Below, piece after piece: positions 1 through 8,883 of a DNA stretch of 53,023 bases (positions are counted from its first letter, which is position 1; every line of letters starts with the position of its first letter). The position numbers and the translations under genes are program-made. The DNA lies in NCBI GenBank assembly GCA_012270795.1, contig JAAXHO010000093.1, forward strand, positions 1 to 53,023. Direction: 5' to 3'. The notes under the pieces are model-generated. The model made no database searches, was not told where the DNA came from, and saw nothing but the letters and a program-made list of their open reading frames with translations. Source of the DNA: Candidatus Poribacteria bacterium (GTDB taxonomy: Bacteria; Poribacteria; WGA-4E; WGA-3G).

Positions 1-91
1 CCAGAATCCCGTATCTACTCATTGCTATTCTTTAAATGTCTTCTAACAAAGGGACATTGTTTCAATTGAATGCCTTTGATTATGGGCATCT

Positions 92-155
92 TTTCCGTGT
101 CTTCCGTGAAATCCGCGAATTCCGCGATTCCGAATCCAAATCCGCAAAATCCGAC
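92..155. repeat. Degenerate AATCCGCG-type reiteration
   Basis: The stretch repeats variants of (A)AATCCGCG / ATTCCGCG at roughly 9-11 base intervals. It is not coding in any frame I could follow. Apart from this and the GGTAGGAGCGACC palindrome at 311-354, positions 1-430 hold nothing I recognise. Confidence 0.4.
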
Positions 156-310
156 GATTGAACGCCTCTGATGAAACGGATTAGACAAAAGCCATAGTTG
201 ATCGACTTAAAACGTGTAAAAAGTTCAAAGTTGATCCTCTATGGCTAAATATGCCTCTTAATTTCTAATACCATTTCTAAAATATAATTTCTCATTAGCT
301 GTGGAGATCT

Positions 311-354
311 GGTAGGAGCGACCTCCTGGTCGCGACCGGGAGGTCGCTCCTACC
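311..354. repeat. GGTAGGAGCGACC palindrome, core of MITE family A without its ends
   Basis: A 44-base near-perfect palindrome has arms GGTAGGAGCGACCTCC and GGAGGTCGCTCCTACC around a GGTCGCGACC centre. The same core sits inside the complete elements at 19480, 43760 and 52585. Here the flanking terminal repeats (TATGGTGAATTAT) are missing, so this is either a decayed copy or an independently moving core. Confidence 0.8.
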
Positions 355-430
355 GAAGAGAGGCACTTCAACCAACTATAACAGTGGAATTCCTTATTTT
401 TTAGAATTGGTATAAATTTCTACCCATCCA

Positions 431-558
431 TTAATATGTGGAGTTTTTGATGTGTCCCCAACTTGTTGTAAATTTATCGTTAGGTTGAATTGGGGATGCA
501 GCGTCAAACCCATTACCCAAAGACTCAATTTCAATTTCATCAGTAGTAAAATACTAAC
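431..558 (-). pseudogene. Remnant of the C-terminus of a secreted protein
   Basis: Reading the minus strand to the stop at 431-433 gives about 40 residues that look coding, ending in 'NDKFTTSWGHIKNSTY'. This tail resembles the end of the secreted protein at 16178-17386, which closes with 'AGKFITTWGKLKGAK'. An in-frame stop lies just upstream near 559 and there is no start codon with a ribosome site. I read it as debris of a larger exported protein. The similarity is short, so the call is tentative. Confidence 0.35.
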
Positions 559-605
559 ACAACATAATGAAAAAGTCAAATTATGATTATGGAATTATGA
601 CACAA

Positions 606-2633
606 TTATCTTCGACTTAGAATCAGATTTCCATACACATCAACAACAGCGTCAAAGTTGGGAGGAATTATGGTCGTCGCACTGAATTCTGTTACAACTG
701 CAGGCCCCACTATTTTATTTCCGGGCAGTAAAGACTCACGTTTATAAAAACCTGTTGAATGCTTTTCATTCTCAAAGATAACAGTGTTCTCAGCAATCCG
801 CGCATGCAATGACTCAGAACTTGCTAATGGCTCAGGTGTAAGCGTTGGTTTCTCGGTTTCCCTGATAGCAGTTAGTCTTAGCGTTACTATCTCTACCGAT
901 GCGTCTTGGCGTGCATAACTAAATCTCTTTTCATGCATGTCATGAAATTGTACAACAAAATCTGTCTCACGTTCCTCATAGGGGACATTTAGCTCATAAG
1001 ATTGTCCGACATAACGCATGTCCAATGAACGTTTAATTTTAAGTTGAGACATATCAAATCCCTCTGATTTCATATCGTCTTTTGCCCTATTCAGAAGCGT
1101 GTCAAATCCGTTATTCAGTTGTATCAGAAAATTACTACCGAGGTCTTCAGTTTTCCATAAGACTGTTTGGGAATAATCTTTTACGACATCGGCAAATAAC
1201 ATTCCGTAGGCAGATAACAGTCCACCATTGGGAGGAATCAACACATTTTTGATACCGAGATTTTCAGCAAGAAATGCAGCGTGCAATCCGCCAGCACCAC
1301 CAAAAGAAACAAGCGTAAACTCACGCGTATCAAATCCGCGTTCAACTGAGATAACCTTGATAGCACGTTCCATTGCTGCGTTTGCAACCTTCAAAATACC
1401 GTCCGCAGTTTCAAATGGCGATAATCCGAGTTGATTAGCAATCTGTTCAATATGTTGCTGTGTCATATCAGATGCAAGAGACATTCTCCCACCCAAGAAA
1501 TGTGAAGGTGAAATACGTCCAAGGAACAGATTTGCATCTGTCACTGTAATTTCTGTTCCACTGTTACCATAACAGATAGGGCCTGGGACAGCCCCGGCAC
1601 TTTCGGGACCGACACGCAACGCACCCCCTGAATCCACCTTTGCGATTGACCCGCCACCTGCACCGACTGTATGGATATCTATTAACGGGATTTTGATTGG
1701 TAATCCACTGATAGTACTCTCTGTCGTCATAGAGATGCCACCGTCACACAGACTCACATCAGTAGAAGTTCCCCCCATATCGAAAGTTATTATCTTGTCA
1801 TATCCAGCAGTATTTGCGACTTGAAATGCACCAACAACACCTCCCGCGGGTCCCGATAAGACAGTCTGTATACCTGCTGATTCAAAACTCCTTGCAGAGA
1901 TACAACCACCGTTGGATAACATTAGGCGGAATGACTGAGGGAATGTATCAGATTCAATAAGTGTGGAGAGATGTTTCTCCAAAGTCGGACGAATGTAGGT
2001 GTTTGCTACAGTCGTGCTAAACCGAGAATATTCTCTATATTCTGGTAATATTTCATGAGAACATGAAATGGGTATATTGAGGGAGGAAAGATGGTCTGCG
2101 ACAATCTTTTCGTTTTTTGGGTTCACGTAGGAAAAAAGGAAACAGATAGCGATTGCATCTAACGCTAACCCCATCAATTTTGTTTTGAGTTTTTCAAGTT
2201 CTGTAGCAGCAATTTTTGTTTGAATTTCTCCAGTGTGCAGCGTGCGTTCTGTGATACCAAAACGTCTATCAGCTGTAATCAAAGGGGCAGGTCGTTGCAC
2301 ATTGATATCGTAGAGATGTGGACGTGTCTGTCTGCCGATCTCTATGACATCTTCAAAACCTTTTGTTGTAATCAGTGCAATTTTTGCACCTCTATATTCC
2401 AGTAACGCGTTTGTTGCGACAGTAGAACCGTGAACAATCTCAACATCAGAATGAGAGTCAATTTTGTGTTGCTCTAATATTTCACTGACTCCTTTAATAA
2501 CGGCATGTGCAGGATTCTTTGGAGTAGATAGCACCTTGTGTGTCCAAAGAGAACCTTCTAAAGACATAACAATGTCAGTGAATGTGCCACCGGTATCAAC
2601 TCCGATTTTTCGAATTTTCTTTTGATTTTGCAT
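606..2633 (-). CDS. Hydantoinase/oxoprolinase family protein (HyuA-like)
   Basis: This 675-residue protein matches the ATP-dependent hydantoinase A / N-methylhydantoinase A group, cytoplasmic enzymes that open hydantoin or 5-oxoproline rings. The N-terminal phosphate-binding motif GVDTGGTFTD lies at residues 11-20. HGSTVATNAL is at 68-77, GPAGGV at 261-266, a second actin-like motif DMGGTSTD at 285-292, and HTVGAGGGS at 321-329. Length is normal for HyuA. The partner HyuB subunit usually lies next to HyuA, but none is seen here, so the substrate cannot be named. The ATG at 2633 has no clear Shine-Dalgarno sequence. The gene is separated from the upstream dehydrogenase by a large hairpin, so it may be transcribed on its own. 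Confidence 0.9.
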   Translation of the reverse strand: MQNQKKIRKIGVDTGGTFTDIVMSLEGSLWTHKVLSTPKNPAHAVIKGVSEILEQHKIDSHSDVEIVHGSTVATNALLEYRGAKIALITTKGFEDVIEIGRQTRPHLYDINVQRPAPLITADRRFGITERTLHTGEIQTKIAATELEKLKTKLMGLALDAIAICFLFSYVNPKNEKIVADHLSSLNIPISCSHEILPEYREYSRFSTTVANTYIRPTLEKHLSTLIESDTFPQSFRLMLSNGGCISARSFESAGIQTVLSGPAGGVVGAFQVANTAGYDKIITFDMGGTSTDVSLCDGGISMTTESTISGLPIKIPLIDIHTVGAGGGSIAKVDSGGALRVGPESAGAVPGPICYGNSGTEITVTDANLFLGRISPSHFLGGRMSLASDMTQQHIEQIANQLGLSPFETADGILKVANAAMERAIKVISVERGFDTREFTLVSFGGAGGLHAAFLAENLGIKNVLIPPNGGLLSAYGMLFADVVKDYSQTVLWKTEDLGSNFLIQLNNGFDTLLNRAKDDMKSEGFDMSQLKIKRSLDMRYVGQSYELNVPYEERETDFVVQFHDMHEKRFSYARQDASVEIVTLRLTAIRETEKPTLTPEPLASSESLHARIAENTVIFENEKHSTGFYKRESLLPGNKIVGPAVVTEFSATTIIPPNFDAVVDVYGNLILSRR

Positions 2634-2702
2634 CAGTATTATATATTAATGTAACAAGTTTTGCATTTTATTTCAGAGGAATTCAATTGTCACAAAGCAT
2701 CA

Positions 2703-2775
2703 TTGTTGGAGGGGTTTCTAACCCCGATTTCTGCTGCTGTGTATCTCCAATCGGGGTTAGAAACCCCTCCAACAA
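2703..2775. repeat. Perfect 27-bp inverted repeat (GTTGGAGGGG hairpin)
   Basis: Arms at 2703-2729 and 2749-2775 are perfect reverse complements with a 19-base loop. It lies between two minus-strand genes, downstream of the dehydrogenase and just upstream of hyuA. No run of T follows either arm, so it looks more like an intergenic repeat element than a classic intrinsic terminator, though it could still stop or stabilise the upstream transcript. Confidence 0.85.
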
Positions 2776-2811
2776 CGAACTCGCCAAATGAATGCCTCTG
2801 CTTTTGATTTA

Positions 2812-3771
2812 TTATACAACCACGTTTCTGGGTTTATTTTCCAAAAAAGCGACGACATTGTCAACTACGCCTTCATTAAGCAGATCAACACCTTCTGGAG
2901 TCATATCCGCGCAATGTGGTGTTAGAATAACCTGTTCACAAGATAAGAGTGGATGGTCTTTTGGTAAGGGTTCTTGGTCAAACACATCAATTGCAGCACC
3001 ACTGATATAACCATTGTTTAGTGCCTGAACAAGCGCATTCGTATCTATTATTTTTCCACGTGCGACATTAATTAAAAGCGCGTCTGATTTCATCATTGCC
3101 AGTTCTCTTTCACCTATAAGATGATAACTATCATCTGTCAATTTTATGTGAAGACTTACCACATCAGACATTCTGAGCAAATCTTCTAATTGAACATACC
3201 GAATGCGGAGTTTATTTGTCTTTTCGGCAGTAGGATTATAAGTCCATGCGATAACGTTCATCCCGATTGCATGTGCAAGTCGCGCCATCTCCGAACCGAT
3301 ATGACCTGTCCCGATAATCCCAAGCGTCTTCCCTTGCAAATAGATGTTATTCATTCGGGGCCATTTTCCCGTTTTCAAGAATTGGGTCATATAAGCAGTC
3401 CGTTTAGCAAGTGCAAACATCAATCCGAAACTGTGTTCGGCAACGACTGGAGCAGTACGTCCCGGCTGATTACAAACAACAATCCCTTGCTGTTTTGCAG
3501 TCTCAAGATCGATCATATCAGTGCCAATAGAACATAAGGAAATTAACTTTAGATTGGGTAGTTGTTTTAGAACATCAGCATACCATTTCACCATTCCGCG
3601 GGAATTGATAAGAATATCAGCATTTTTTGCACGACAGATTTTTTCTGCGTCCGTTTCGGGCCGATCCTTATGTATGACCACATCTCCATAAGGTTCCAAT
3701 CGTTTTAGATGATGTGATCCTTGTATTTGTGGAGGCGCGTCACCGGGGACGACAATTTTGAGACGATCCAA
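2812..3771 (-). CDS. D-isomer-specific 2-hydroxyacid dehydrogenase
   Basis: The 319-residue cytoplasmic protein interconverts a 2-keto acid and the D-2-hydroxy acid with NAD(P)H. The Rossmann motif GTGHIG is at residues 154-159. The catalytic triad of the family is present: Arg238 in NVARGKIID, Glu267 in DVFDQEPL and His286 in LTPHCAD. The start is a TTG at 3771, since the next Met is residue 59, well inside the fold. A GGA-containing ribosome site precedes the TTG, and the stop of the BMP gene is only 10 bases upstream, so the two genes are very likely co-transcribed and perhaps translationally coupled. The exact substrate (glycerate, phosphoglycerate or another acid) cannot be read from sequence. 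Confidence 0.9.
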   Translation of the reverse strand: MDRLKIVVPGDAPPQIQGSHHLKRLEPYGDVVIHKDRPETDAEKICRAKNADILINSRGMVKWYADVLKQLPNLKLISLCSIGTDMIDLETAKQQGIVVCNQPGRTAPVVAEHSFGLMFALAKRTAYMTQFLKTGKWPRMNNIYLQGKTLGIIGTGHIGSEMARLAHAIGMNVIAWTYNPTAEKTNKLRIRYVQLEDLLRMSDVVSLHIKLTDDSYHLIGERELAMMKSDALLINVARGKIIDTNALVQALNNGYISGAAIDVFDQEPLPKDHPLLSCEQVILTPHCADMTPEGVDLLNEGVVDNVVAFLENKPRNVVV

Positions 3772-3781
3772 AATTTATTTC

Positions 3782-4786
3782 CTATTTTTTATCTGGGGTA
3801 TTCTTTTTCGAACGTTTAGACGGCACTTCAATTTCACCAGCAATAATCTTCGCTTTAAAATCCTCCACCTGTTTTAGGACATCATCAGTTAGTAGTGCTT
3901 TGTTATGTTCGTCCACAATGTATTCAATACCCCCTTCTTTTAGTCCATAGTTTTTTACGCCACCGGTGAAAGTACCGTTGACAACTTTTTCAATCATTTG
4001 GTACACAGACACTTCAACACCTTTAATAATACTGGTAAGCACCTGTCCGGGTAATAGATGATTTCCGTTTGAGTCCACCCAGATGATATATTTTTTTGTC
4101 TGTTGTGCAGCTTCAAGTACACCTAAACCACTTGCCCCAGCAGCTGCAATGATCACATCAACACCTTTATTATATTGAGCGAGTGCGAGTTCTTTTGCCT
4201 TTGCGGGGTTATCAAATGCTTGTGGCGTAACGCCTACATAGTTGACGAGAAGTTCTACATTTGGGTTCGTATGTTTTATACCAGCAGCATAACCGATTTC
4301 AAAAGCTTCCACGAGTGGCACTTTCATTCCACCGACGAATCCAACTTTTTTTGATTCTGTTTTTAGTGCTGCGATGACACCGGCGAGGAAAGTGCCCTCG
4401 TGTGCTTTATAAATAAGCGATGCGACGTTAGAGGGATCGGCTTCATCATCAATGAGTGCAAAGTTCACATTTGGGTAATCAGCAGCGACACGGTTCATAG
4501 GTTCTTTGAATACGAAGCCTACGCCGATGATAAGGTCATATTTTAGTTTTGCCAGTCTTCGCATTGCCAGTTCGTATTCAGCATTTTGTGCGGGATTTAT
4601 TTCTGTTAGTTTTATATTCAATTTCTTTTCAGCTTTTTTTGCTCCATTGTGTGCAGCGTCAGAGAAGGAGAGATCGCCGGGGCCGCGCACGTTATGAATG
4701 AGACCGATTTTAACTGTAGCGGTAACATTATCAATAAATGCAAGGCTTATTGTTAGTATTGTAAGAAACAGAAAAAATTTTTTCAT
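3782..4786 (-). CDS. BMP-family ABC transporter substrate-binding protein
   Basis: The protein has about 334 residues from the ATG at 4786, which a GGAG precedes at suitable distance. A longer in-frame start at 4873 would put the signal peptide far from the N-terminus. A hydrophobic signal sequence (MKKFFLFLTILTISLAFI) is followed by 'KIGLIHNVRGPGDLSFSDAAHNGAKKA', typical of basic membrane protein (PnrA/Med-like) periplasmic binding proteins that deliver purine nucleosides or related ligands. 'ALIDDEADPSNVASLIYKAHEGTFLAG' also fits the family. I see no lipobox cysteine. The permease and ATPase genes are absent from the neighbourhood. The leader carries two palindromic sites (4856-4905). Confidence 0.88.
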   Translation of the reverse strand: MKKFFLFLTILTISLAFIDNVTATVKIGLIHNVRGPGDLSFSDAAHNGAKKAEKKLNIKLTEINPAQNAEYELAMRRLAKLKYDLIIGVGFVFKEPMNRVAADYPNVNFALIDDEADPSNVASLIYKAHEGTFLAGVIAALKTESKKVGFVGGMKVPLVEAFEIGYAAGIKHTNPNVELLVNYVGVTPQAFDNPAKAKELALAQYNKGVDVIIAAAGASGLGVLEAAQQTKKYIIWVDSNGNHLLPGQVLTSIIKGVEVSVYQMIEKVVNGTFTGGVKNYGLKEGGIEYIVDEHNKALLTDDVLKQVEDFKAKIIAGEIEVPSKRSKKNTPDKK

Positions 4787-4850
4787 CAGGAAGTACTCCG
4801 ACTTTTTATTTTTGGATTTTTGTGTGAATTTTGCCAAAACAGTAATAAAA

Positions 4851-4909
4851 CTGTATTTGAGAATGCATCTCAAATACAGATTCTTTTTTGAGATGCGATC
4901 TCAAATACA
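4851..4909 (-). promoter_or_regulatory. Two tandem palindromic operator-like sites in the BMP leader
   Basis: Site 1 is TTTGAGA-ATGCA-TCTCAAA (4856-4874) inside a longer perfect palindrome, CTGTATTTGAGA / TCTCAAATACAG (4851-4879). Site 2 is TTTGAGAT-GCG-ATCTCAAA (4887-4905). Their centres are 31 bp apart, about three helical turns, as expected for two dimers bound on the same DNA face. The arms of neighbouring sites can also pair with each other (4865-4874 with 4887-4896), so an alternative-hairpin attenuator is possible. Both lie about 65-125 bases upstream of the BMP start codon. Confidence 0.65.
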
Positions 4910-5238
4910 TGTAATTGTCGTTAATTGTCCAAAAAGAACGAATCTTTTGTGAAAATATCAAAAACTTATAAATTGAAAGTAAATAAAGAATCTCATGGTG
5001 AAATTTATTTATCATGAAATACCAATTGGAAAACGGTCACATTTTTAATTCGGGTTGGAAAAATAGAAAATTAAAAAATTGAAAAAACCGTATTAATTAG
5101 AATACATCATCGCGAAAACAAATGCAACATTTTTCGTTGAGTTAGGGTTGTAGAAAAATTTGGTTGGGTTTAAAGGTTGGGGGAGAAGAAAAGTGGAAAT
5201 AACATGATAGGAAGTGTAACTGTGTAACTGTACGAGCA

Positions 5239-5274
5239 TTTAATGACGTATTGTACGTGCAAAACGTCATTAAA
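5239..5274. repeat. Inverted repeat upstream of the recombinase gene
   Basis: TTTAATGACGT (5239-5249) and ACGTCATTAAA (5264-5274) are a perfect 11-bp inverted repeat with a 14-base spacer. TACG(A/T)GCA also occurs twice as a direct repeat in and beside it. Its location about 60 bases before a tyrosine recombinase makes it a candidate binding site or operator. The rest of 4910-5335 is AT-rich with no gene. Confidence 0.6.
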
Positions 5275-5335
5275 ATGTTGATGTAAAAAACAGAAATATG
5301 ATAAAATTATCAGGTCATTTTAAGTGGAGAACCAA

Positions 5336-5947
5336 ATGTCAAATTCAAGAAGAAGAAAAACACAACAACCCAGAGTCCTCGACGAAATACAACAAAGAAT
5401 CATTTTAGACGCACTCAAAAATAGAGAACGCGATAGAACACTCGTACTCTTCTGCCTTCGAACCGGCCTTCGAAATGCTGAAGCATGTGGTATGAATATC
5501 GGAGATGTCATGAAATTCGGTAACATCGTAACCACATTAGAAGTCAGAGCAGAAATCGCAAAAAATCAGGTCGCCAGAAGAATACCCCTCGTCAACGATG
5601 TACGCGACGCGTTATACGACTTCTTACAATGGAAGATTGAACGGAACGAGAAGAGTGAATTAGAAAGTCCCTTATTTTGTACACTTCGCACAAAAAATAG
5701 ACTCGCTCCCCGAGACTTTCAACGTATCATGGAAGCGGCCTCCGCAAACATCGGACTCAGGTTTACACCACACGACCTACGACATACCTTCGGCACTGAA
5801 CTCTATAGAGCTACACACGATCTGGAATCTGTTCGCATTGCATTGGGACACACAAGTTTAGATGCAACGCTTATCTATATGCACACAAGTCCCGATATTC
5901 TGCGACAACGGTTTGAGACTGCTTTTGGTGGGTTTTCGCAAGATTAA
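5336..5947 (+). CDS. Minimal tyrosine recombinase/integrase (catalytic domain only)
   Basis: This 203-residue protein carries the catalytic domain of the XerC/XerD/phage integrase family, which cuts and rejoins DNA through a tyrosine. Visible active-site residues are Arg46 (TGLRNAE), His147-x-x-Arg150 (TPHDLRHTF), His172 (LGHTSLDAT) and Tyr181 (IYMH). The usual N-terminal SAM-like core-binding domain of about 100 residues is missing, since the conserved fold starts by residue 15. ATG 5336 is chosen because GGAG lies 6 bases upstream; an in-frame GTG at 5324 overlaps that site. No other integron, phage or conjugation gene is adjacent, so it may be a small mobile or chromosomal site-specific recombinase of unknown target. 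Confidence 0.85.
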   Translation: MSNSRRRKTQQPRVLDEIQQRIILDALKNRERDRTLVLFCLRTGLRNAEACGMNIGDVMKFGNIVTTLEVRAEIAKNQVARRIPLVNDVRDALYDFLQWKIERNEKSELESPLFCTLRTKNRLAPRDFQRIMEAASANIGLRFTPHDLRHTFGTELYRATHDLESVRIALGHTSLDATLIYMHTSPDILRQRFETAFGGFSQD

Positions 5948-5984
5948 TATCTTCATGTAAAAACTATGTGTATGACAAATTCGC

Positions 5985-6016
5985 TTGATATGATTCTTTG
6001 TGTATAATCATATCAA
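5985..6016. repeat. 11-bp perfect hairpin downstream of the recombinase
   Basis: TTGATATGATT (5985-5995) and AATCATATCAA (6006-6016) flank a 10-base loop. No T-run follows on the plus strand, so it is a weak terminator candidate or possibly a recombinase-related site. The rest of 5948-6242 is AT-rich and shows no gene. Confidence 0.55.
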
Positions 6017-6242
6017 AACAAATAAAAAAATGCGTTATAAGCCAACGTGAGCATAAAATTTTTTGGGAAATTCTTGAAAAAACGCTAATTCCATATATTC
6101 CTTACCAATAAGTAAAAAATTAGATTTGCTCCCAATCAAGTTAAGCTATTATTCATAATAGGTTGACTTTTTTCCTATTTTAGAGTATTCTGTTAATCAA
6201 ATACAGAGACTATATCAATTAATCTTGTCTTGGAAAAATAAA

Positions 6243-7688
6243 ATGGCATACTCCAGTTTAAGAGATTTCGTTAAAGCACTTGATAAAACAGGTGAACTTA
6301 AGCGGATTAAGACCCAAGTATCACCGGACCTCGAAATCAGCGAGATTACGGATCGTATCAGCAAATCTGGCGGTCCCGCGTTGTTATTTGAAAACGTTGA
6401 AGGCAGTGATATGCCTTTGCTAATAAACACCTACGGTTCATACGCACGAATGGCGATGGCACTCGGGGTTGACGATCTGTCAAGGATAGCTTACGAGATA
6501 GAAGGTATGATCAAAATCGGTCCACCCGAATCTCTTATGGATAAGGTCAAAATACTCCGTATCCTGTCACAACTCACAAATTTCCCTCCCAAAAATGTCA
6601 AAAAGGGGGCATCTCAAGAAGTGGTCTTAACGGGTGAAGAAGCATCCTTGGACAAATTACCCCTTATTAAATGTTGGCCAATGGATGCAGACAGGTATAT
6701 CACATTGCCTCAAGTATTCACACACAGCTTGAAAACCGGCCAACGGAACGTAGGTACCTACAGACTGCAAAAACTGAATCCGTATGCATTAGCAATGCAC
6801 TGGCAGATACACCACGACGGGGCAGCACATCATCGTGAATATAAACAGGCCGGTGAACAGATGCCCGTTGCTATCGCCATCGGTGGGGATCCTGTCATGT
6901 CTTACATCGGCACAGCACCGCTGCCATCAGGGATTGATGAACTACTGTTCGCGGGGTTTCTCAGAAAATCAAATGTTGAAATGGTTGATGCAATCACCAT
7001 TGACATGAAAGTACCCGCAGATGCGGACATCATTATTGAGGGTTTCATTGAACCTGACGAAACTTGTATTGAGGGACCTTTTGGTGACCACACCGGTTTC
7101 TATTCAATGCCAGATGAGTATCCTGTCTTCAGAATCTCTGCTATTACACATCGTAAGTATCCTATCTACCAAACGATCATTGTTGGAAAACCTCCCATGG
7201 AAGATTGTTTTATGGGGAAAGCAACCGAACGCATCTTCATGCCGTTGATTAAAACACAATTGCCTGAACTTGTTGATATGAACCTACCACTATTCGGTGT
7301 GTTTCACAACTTTGCCCTGATTTCAATTGACAAACGATATCCATATCATGCGAAAAAGATTATGCACAGTTTTTGGGGATTGGGTCAACTGATGTTCAGC
7401 AAAATTATCATTGTTGTTGACAAAGATGTAGACGTACAAAACGTTGAAGAAGTGCTTTTTTACGTAGGCAGTAATGTTGATCCAAAACGCGATGTAACCA
7501 TCGTTGAGGGCCCAGTTGATGTGCTTGATCACGCTGCACCATTACTCGGAGCCGGATCAAAAATGGGGATTGATGCAACGACGAAATGGGAAGAAGAAGG
7601 CTACCACCGAGAGTGGCCCCCAGAGATTATTATGTCTGACGAGATAATTGAACTTGTCAACGAAAAATGGAAAAAATACGGATTGTAA
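6243..7688 (+). CDS. UbiD family decarboxylase
   Basis: The protein has 481 residues from ATG 6243 (an in-frame TTG at 6225 is possible but has no ribosome site). UbiD enzymes carry out reversible decarboxylation of aromatic or unsaturated acids using prenylated FMN. Conserved stretches are NVGTYRLQKLNPYALAMHW, 'GGDPVMSYIGTAPLPSGIDE', the active-site segment EGPFGDHTGFYS and 'PMEDCFMGKATERIF'. Length is standard. The UbiX partner that makes prenyl-FMN is not in the window, and no other ubiquinone gene is nearby, so the substrate could be a quinone precursor or a degradation intermediate. A flavoprotein follows after 72 bases on the same strand. Confidence 0.9.
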   Translation: MAYSSLRDFVKALDKTGELKRIKTQVSPDLEISEITDRISKSGGPALLFENVEGSDMPLLINTYGSYARMAMALGVDDLSRIAYEIEGMIKIGPPESLMDKVKILRILSQLTNFPPKNVKKGASQEVVLTGEEASLDKLPLIKCWPMDADRYITLPQVFTHSLKTGQRNVGTYRLQKLNPYALAMHWQIHHDGAAHHREYKQAGEQMPVAIAIGGDPVMSYIGTAPLPSGIDELLFAGFLRKSNVEMVDAITIDMKVPADADIIIEGFIEPDETCIEGPFGDHTGFYSMPDEYPVFRISAITHRKYPIYQTIIVGKPPMEDCFMGKATERIFMPLIKTQLPELVDMNLPLFGVFHNFALISIDKRYPYHAKKIMHSFWGLGQLMFSKIIIVVDKDVDVQNVEEVLFYVGSNVDPKRDVTIVEGPVDVLDHAAPLLGAGSKMGIDATTKWEEEGYHREWPPEIIMSDEIIELVNEKWKKYGL

Positions 7689-7760
7689 ACATTAACACTG
7701 TTTCTGTAGTTGTACCTCATATCTTTTCGTTTATATAGATAGAAAACGTGGAGGTAACAA

Positions 7761-8834
7761 ATGAAAGAAACAATTTACGATGTTGCAGTAATTGGTGCTG
7801 GTCCCGCAGGTACACAGGCAGCAGTTTCAGCAAGTCATCAGATGCGACATGTGTTAGTGCTTCATTCTGGTAAGGTGAGTTTTAGTAGAGGCAGGGCATA
7901 TTGGTCGAAATCTGTAGAAATTGAGGATGCCCCCGTTTTCCCCGGTATTACCGGTCCCCATTTTGCTAAAGAACTGATGAAATGGATGGAGAGTCGACCT
8001 GTCGTAGATTTCATGCTGGGTGACGAACACCGAAAAACTGGTATTGATGTCAAAGACGGGCTCGTAACTCGACTGACAAGAGATAACGATGTTTTTGAAT
8101 TGGAAGCCTCTACAGAAGTCCTAAAGAAAGATACCCCACTGCAAATAGCACATTTCAAATCACGAACCGTCGTTGTCGCTTCAGGTTTTGACGATAAGTG
8201 GCCGGATATTGAATTTGAACCTAATGCTGAAAGGTTATATAAACAGTATGCAACCGTTTTTCGTTATGCTGGAAATCGTAAAGGATGGCACGTCTGTATC
8301 CGTTGTGATGGGCATTTACATGTCAACGAACACCTCGCTCTTCTTGGCGTTGGCGATTACATCTATGAAGCAGCCATAGGCGCGCAAGATTTTACTAATA
8401 AAATTACTATCCTGACAAATGGAAGACTCCACGGTATTTCTCCTCCCGTTCTCAATCAGATAAAAGAACGAAAAATCAATATCATTGAGACAAAAATTAA
8501 GCGACATATCGGTGAAAAAACTGATCTCCTCGGCTTTGAGATGATAGATGGCACAGAGTTGTATTTCCATGGCTTCCTTGTTGATGAAGGGCTAATCCCA
8601 AATACGAAGTTTTTAGAGGGTTGGGACTACCAGAAAGATGAAGAAGGACTAATCATCGCAAACGAGGACATGCAGATGTTGGCCAGCAACGGTGACCCTA
8701 TTCCGGGTCTTTATGCTGCTGGGGACATCATATCAGGGGAACGAAATCTTATAGCAACTGCGTTTGCACTCGGTCAAGAAGCAGGTTTATCCGCATCCGA
8801 TTCACTGCGAAAGTGGCACTATCCGACACCTTGA
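7761..8834 (+). CDS. Thioredoxin-reductase-like FAD/NAD(P) oxidoreductase with CxxC
   Basis: The 357-residue flavoprotein starts with the FAD-binding motif VIGAGPAG (residues 10-17). It has an NAD(P)-site-like stretch LLGVGDYIYEAA near 194-205, and the C-terminal AAGDI segment typical of this family. A Cys179-IRC182-DGH motif sits where thioredoxin reductase has CATCDG, so a redox-active disulfide is likely. A good ribosome site (GGAGG, 6 bases before ATG) fixes the start. It differs from TrxB by a divergent region at residues 40-135 and by GVGDYI in place of the classical GGGNTA. Thioredoxin or another small protein may be the partner, but none is encoded nearby. Confidence 0.85.
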   Translation: MKETIYDVAVIGAGPAGTQAAVSASHQMRHVLVLHSGKVSFSRGRAYWSKSVEIEDAPVFPGITGPHFAKELMKWMESRPVVDFMLGDEHRKTGIDVKDGLVTRLTRDNDVFELEASTEVLKKDTPLQIAHFKSRTVVVASGFDDKWPDIEFEPNAERLYKQYATVFRYAGNRKGWHVCIRCDGHLHVNEHLALLGVGDYIYEAAIGAQDFTNKITILTNGRLHGISPPVLNQIKERKINIIETKIKRHIGEKTDLLGFEMIDGTELYFHGFLVDEGLIPNTKFLEGWDYQKDEEGLIIANEDMQMLASNGDPIPGLYAAGDIISGERNLIATAFALGQEAGLSASDSLRKWHYPTP

Positions 8835-8883
8835 AAAACGCTAATATTTAATTATCCATACAACTATAATGAAGGATTACTAT

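Noticed and set aside
394-579. 61-codon minus-strand frame after hyuA
   Set aside because: No ribosome site and odd composition; another frame over the same DNA looks like genuine coding debris (431-558).
7862-8158. 98-codon minus-strand frame inside the flavoprotein gene
   Set aside because: Shadow of a well-supported gene with complete motifs.
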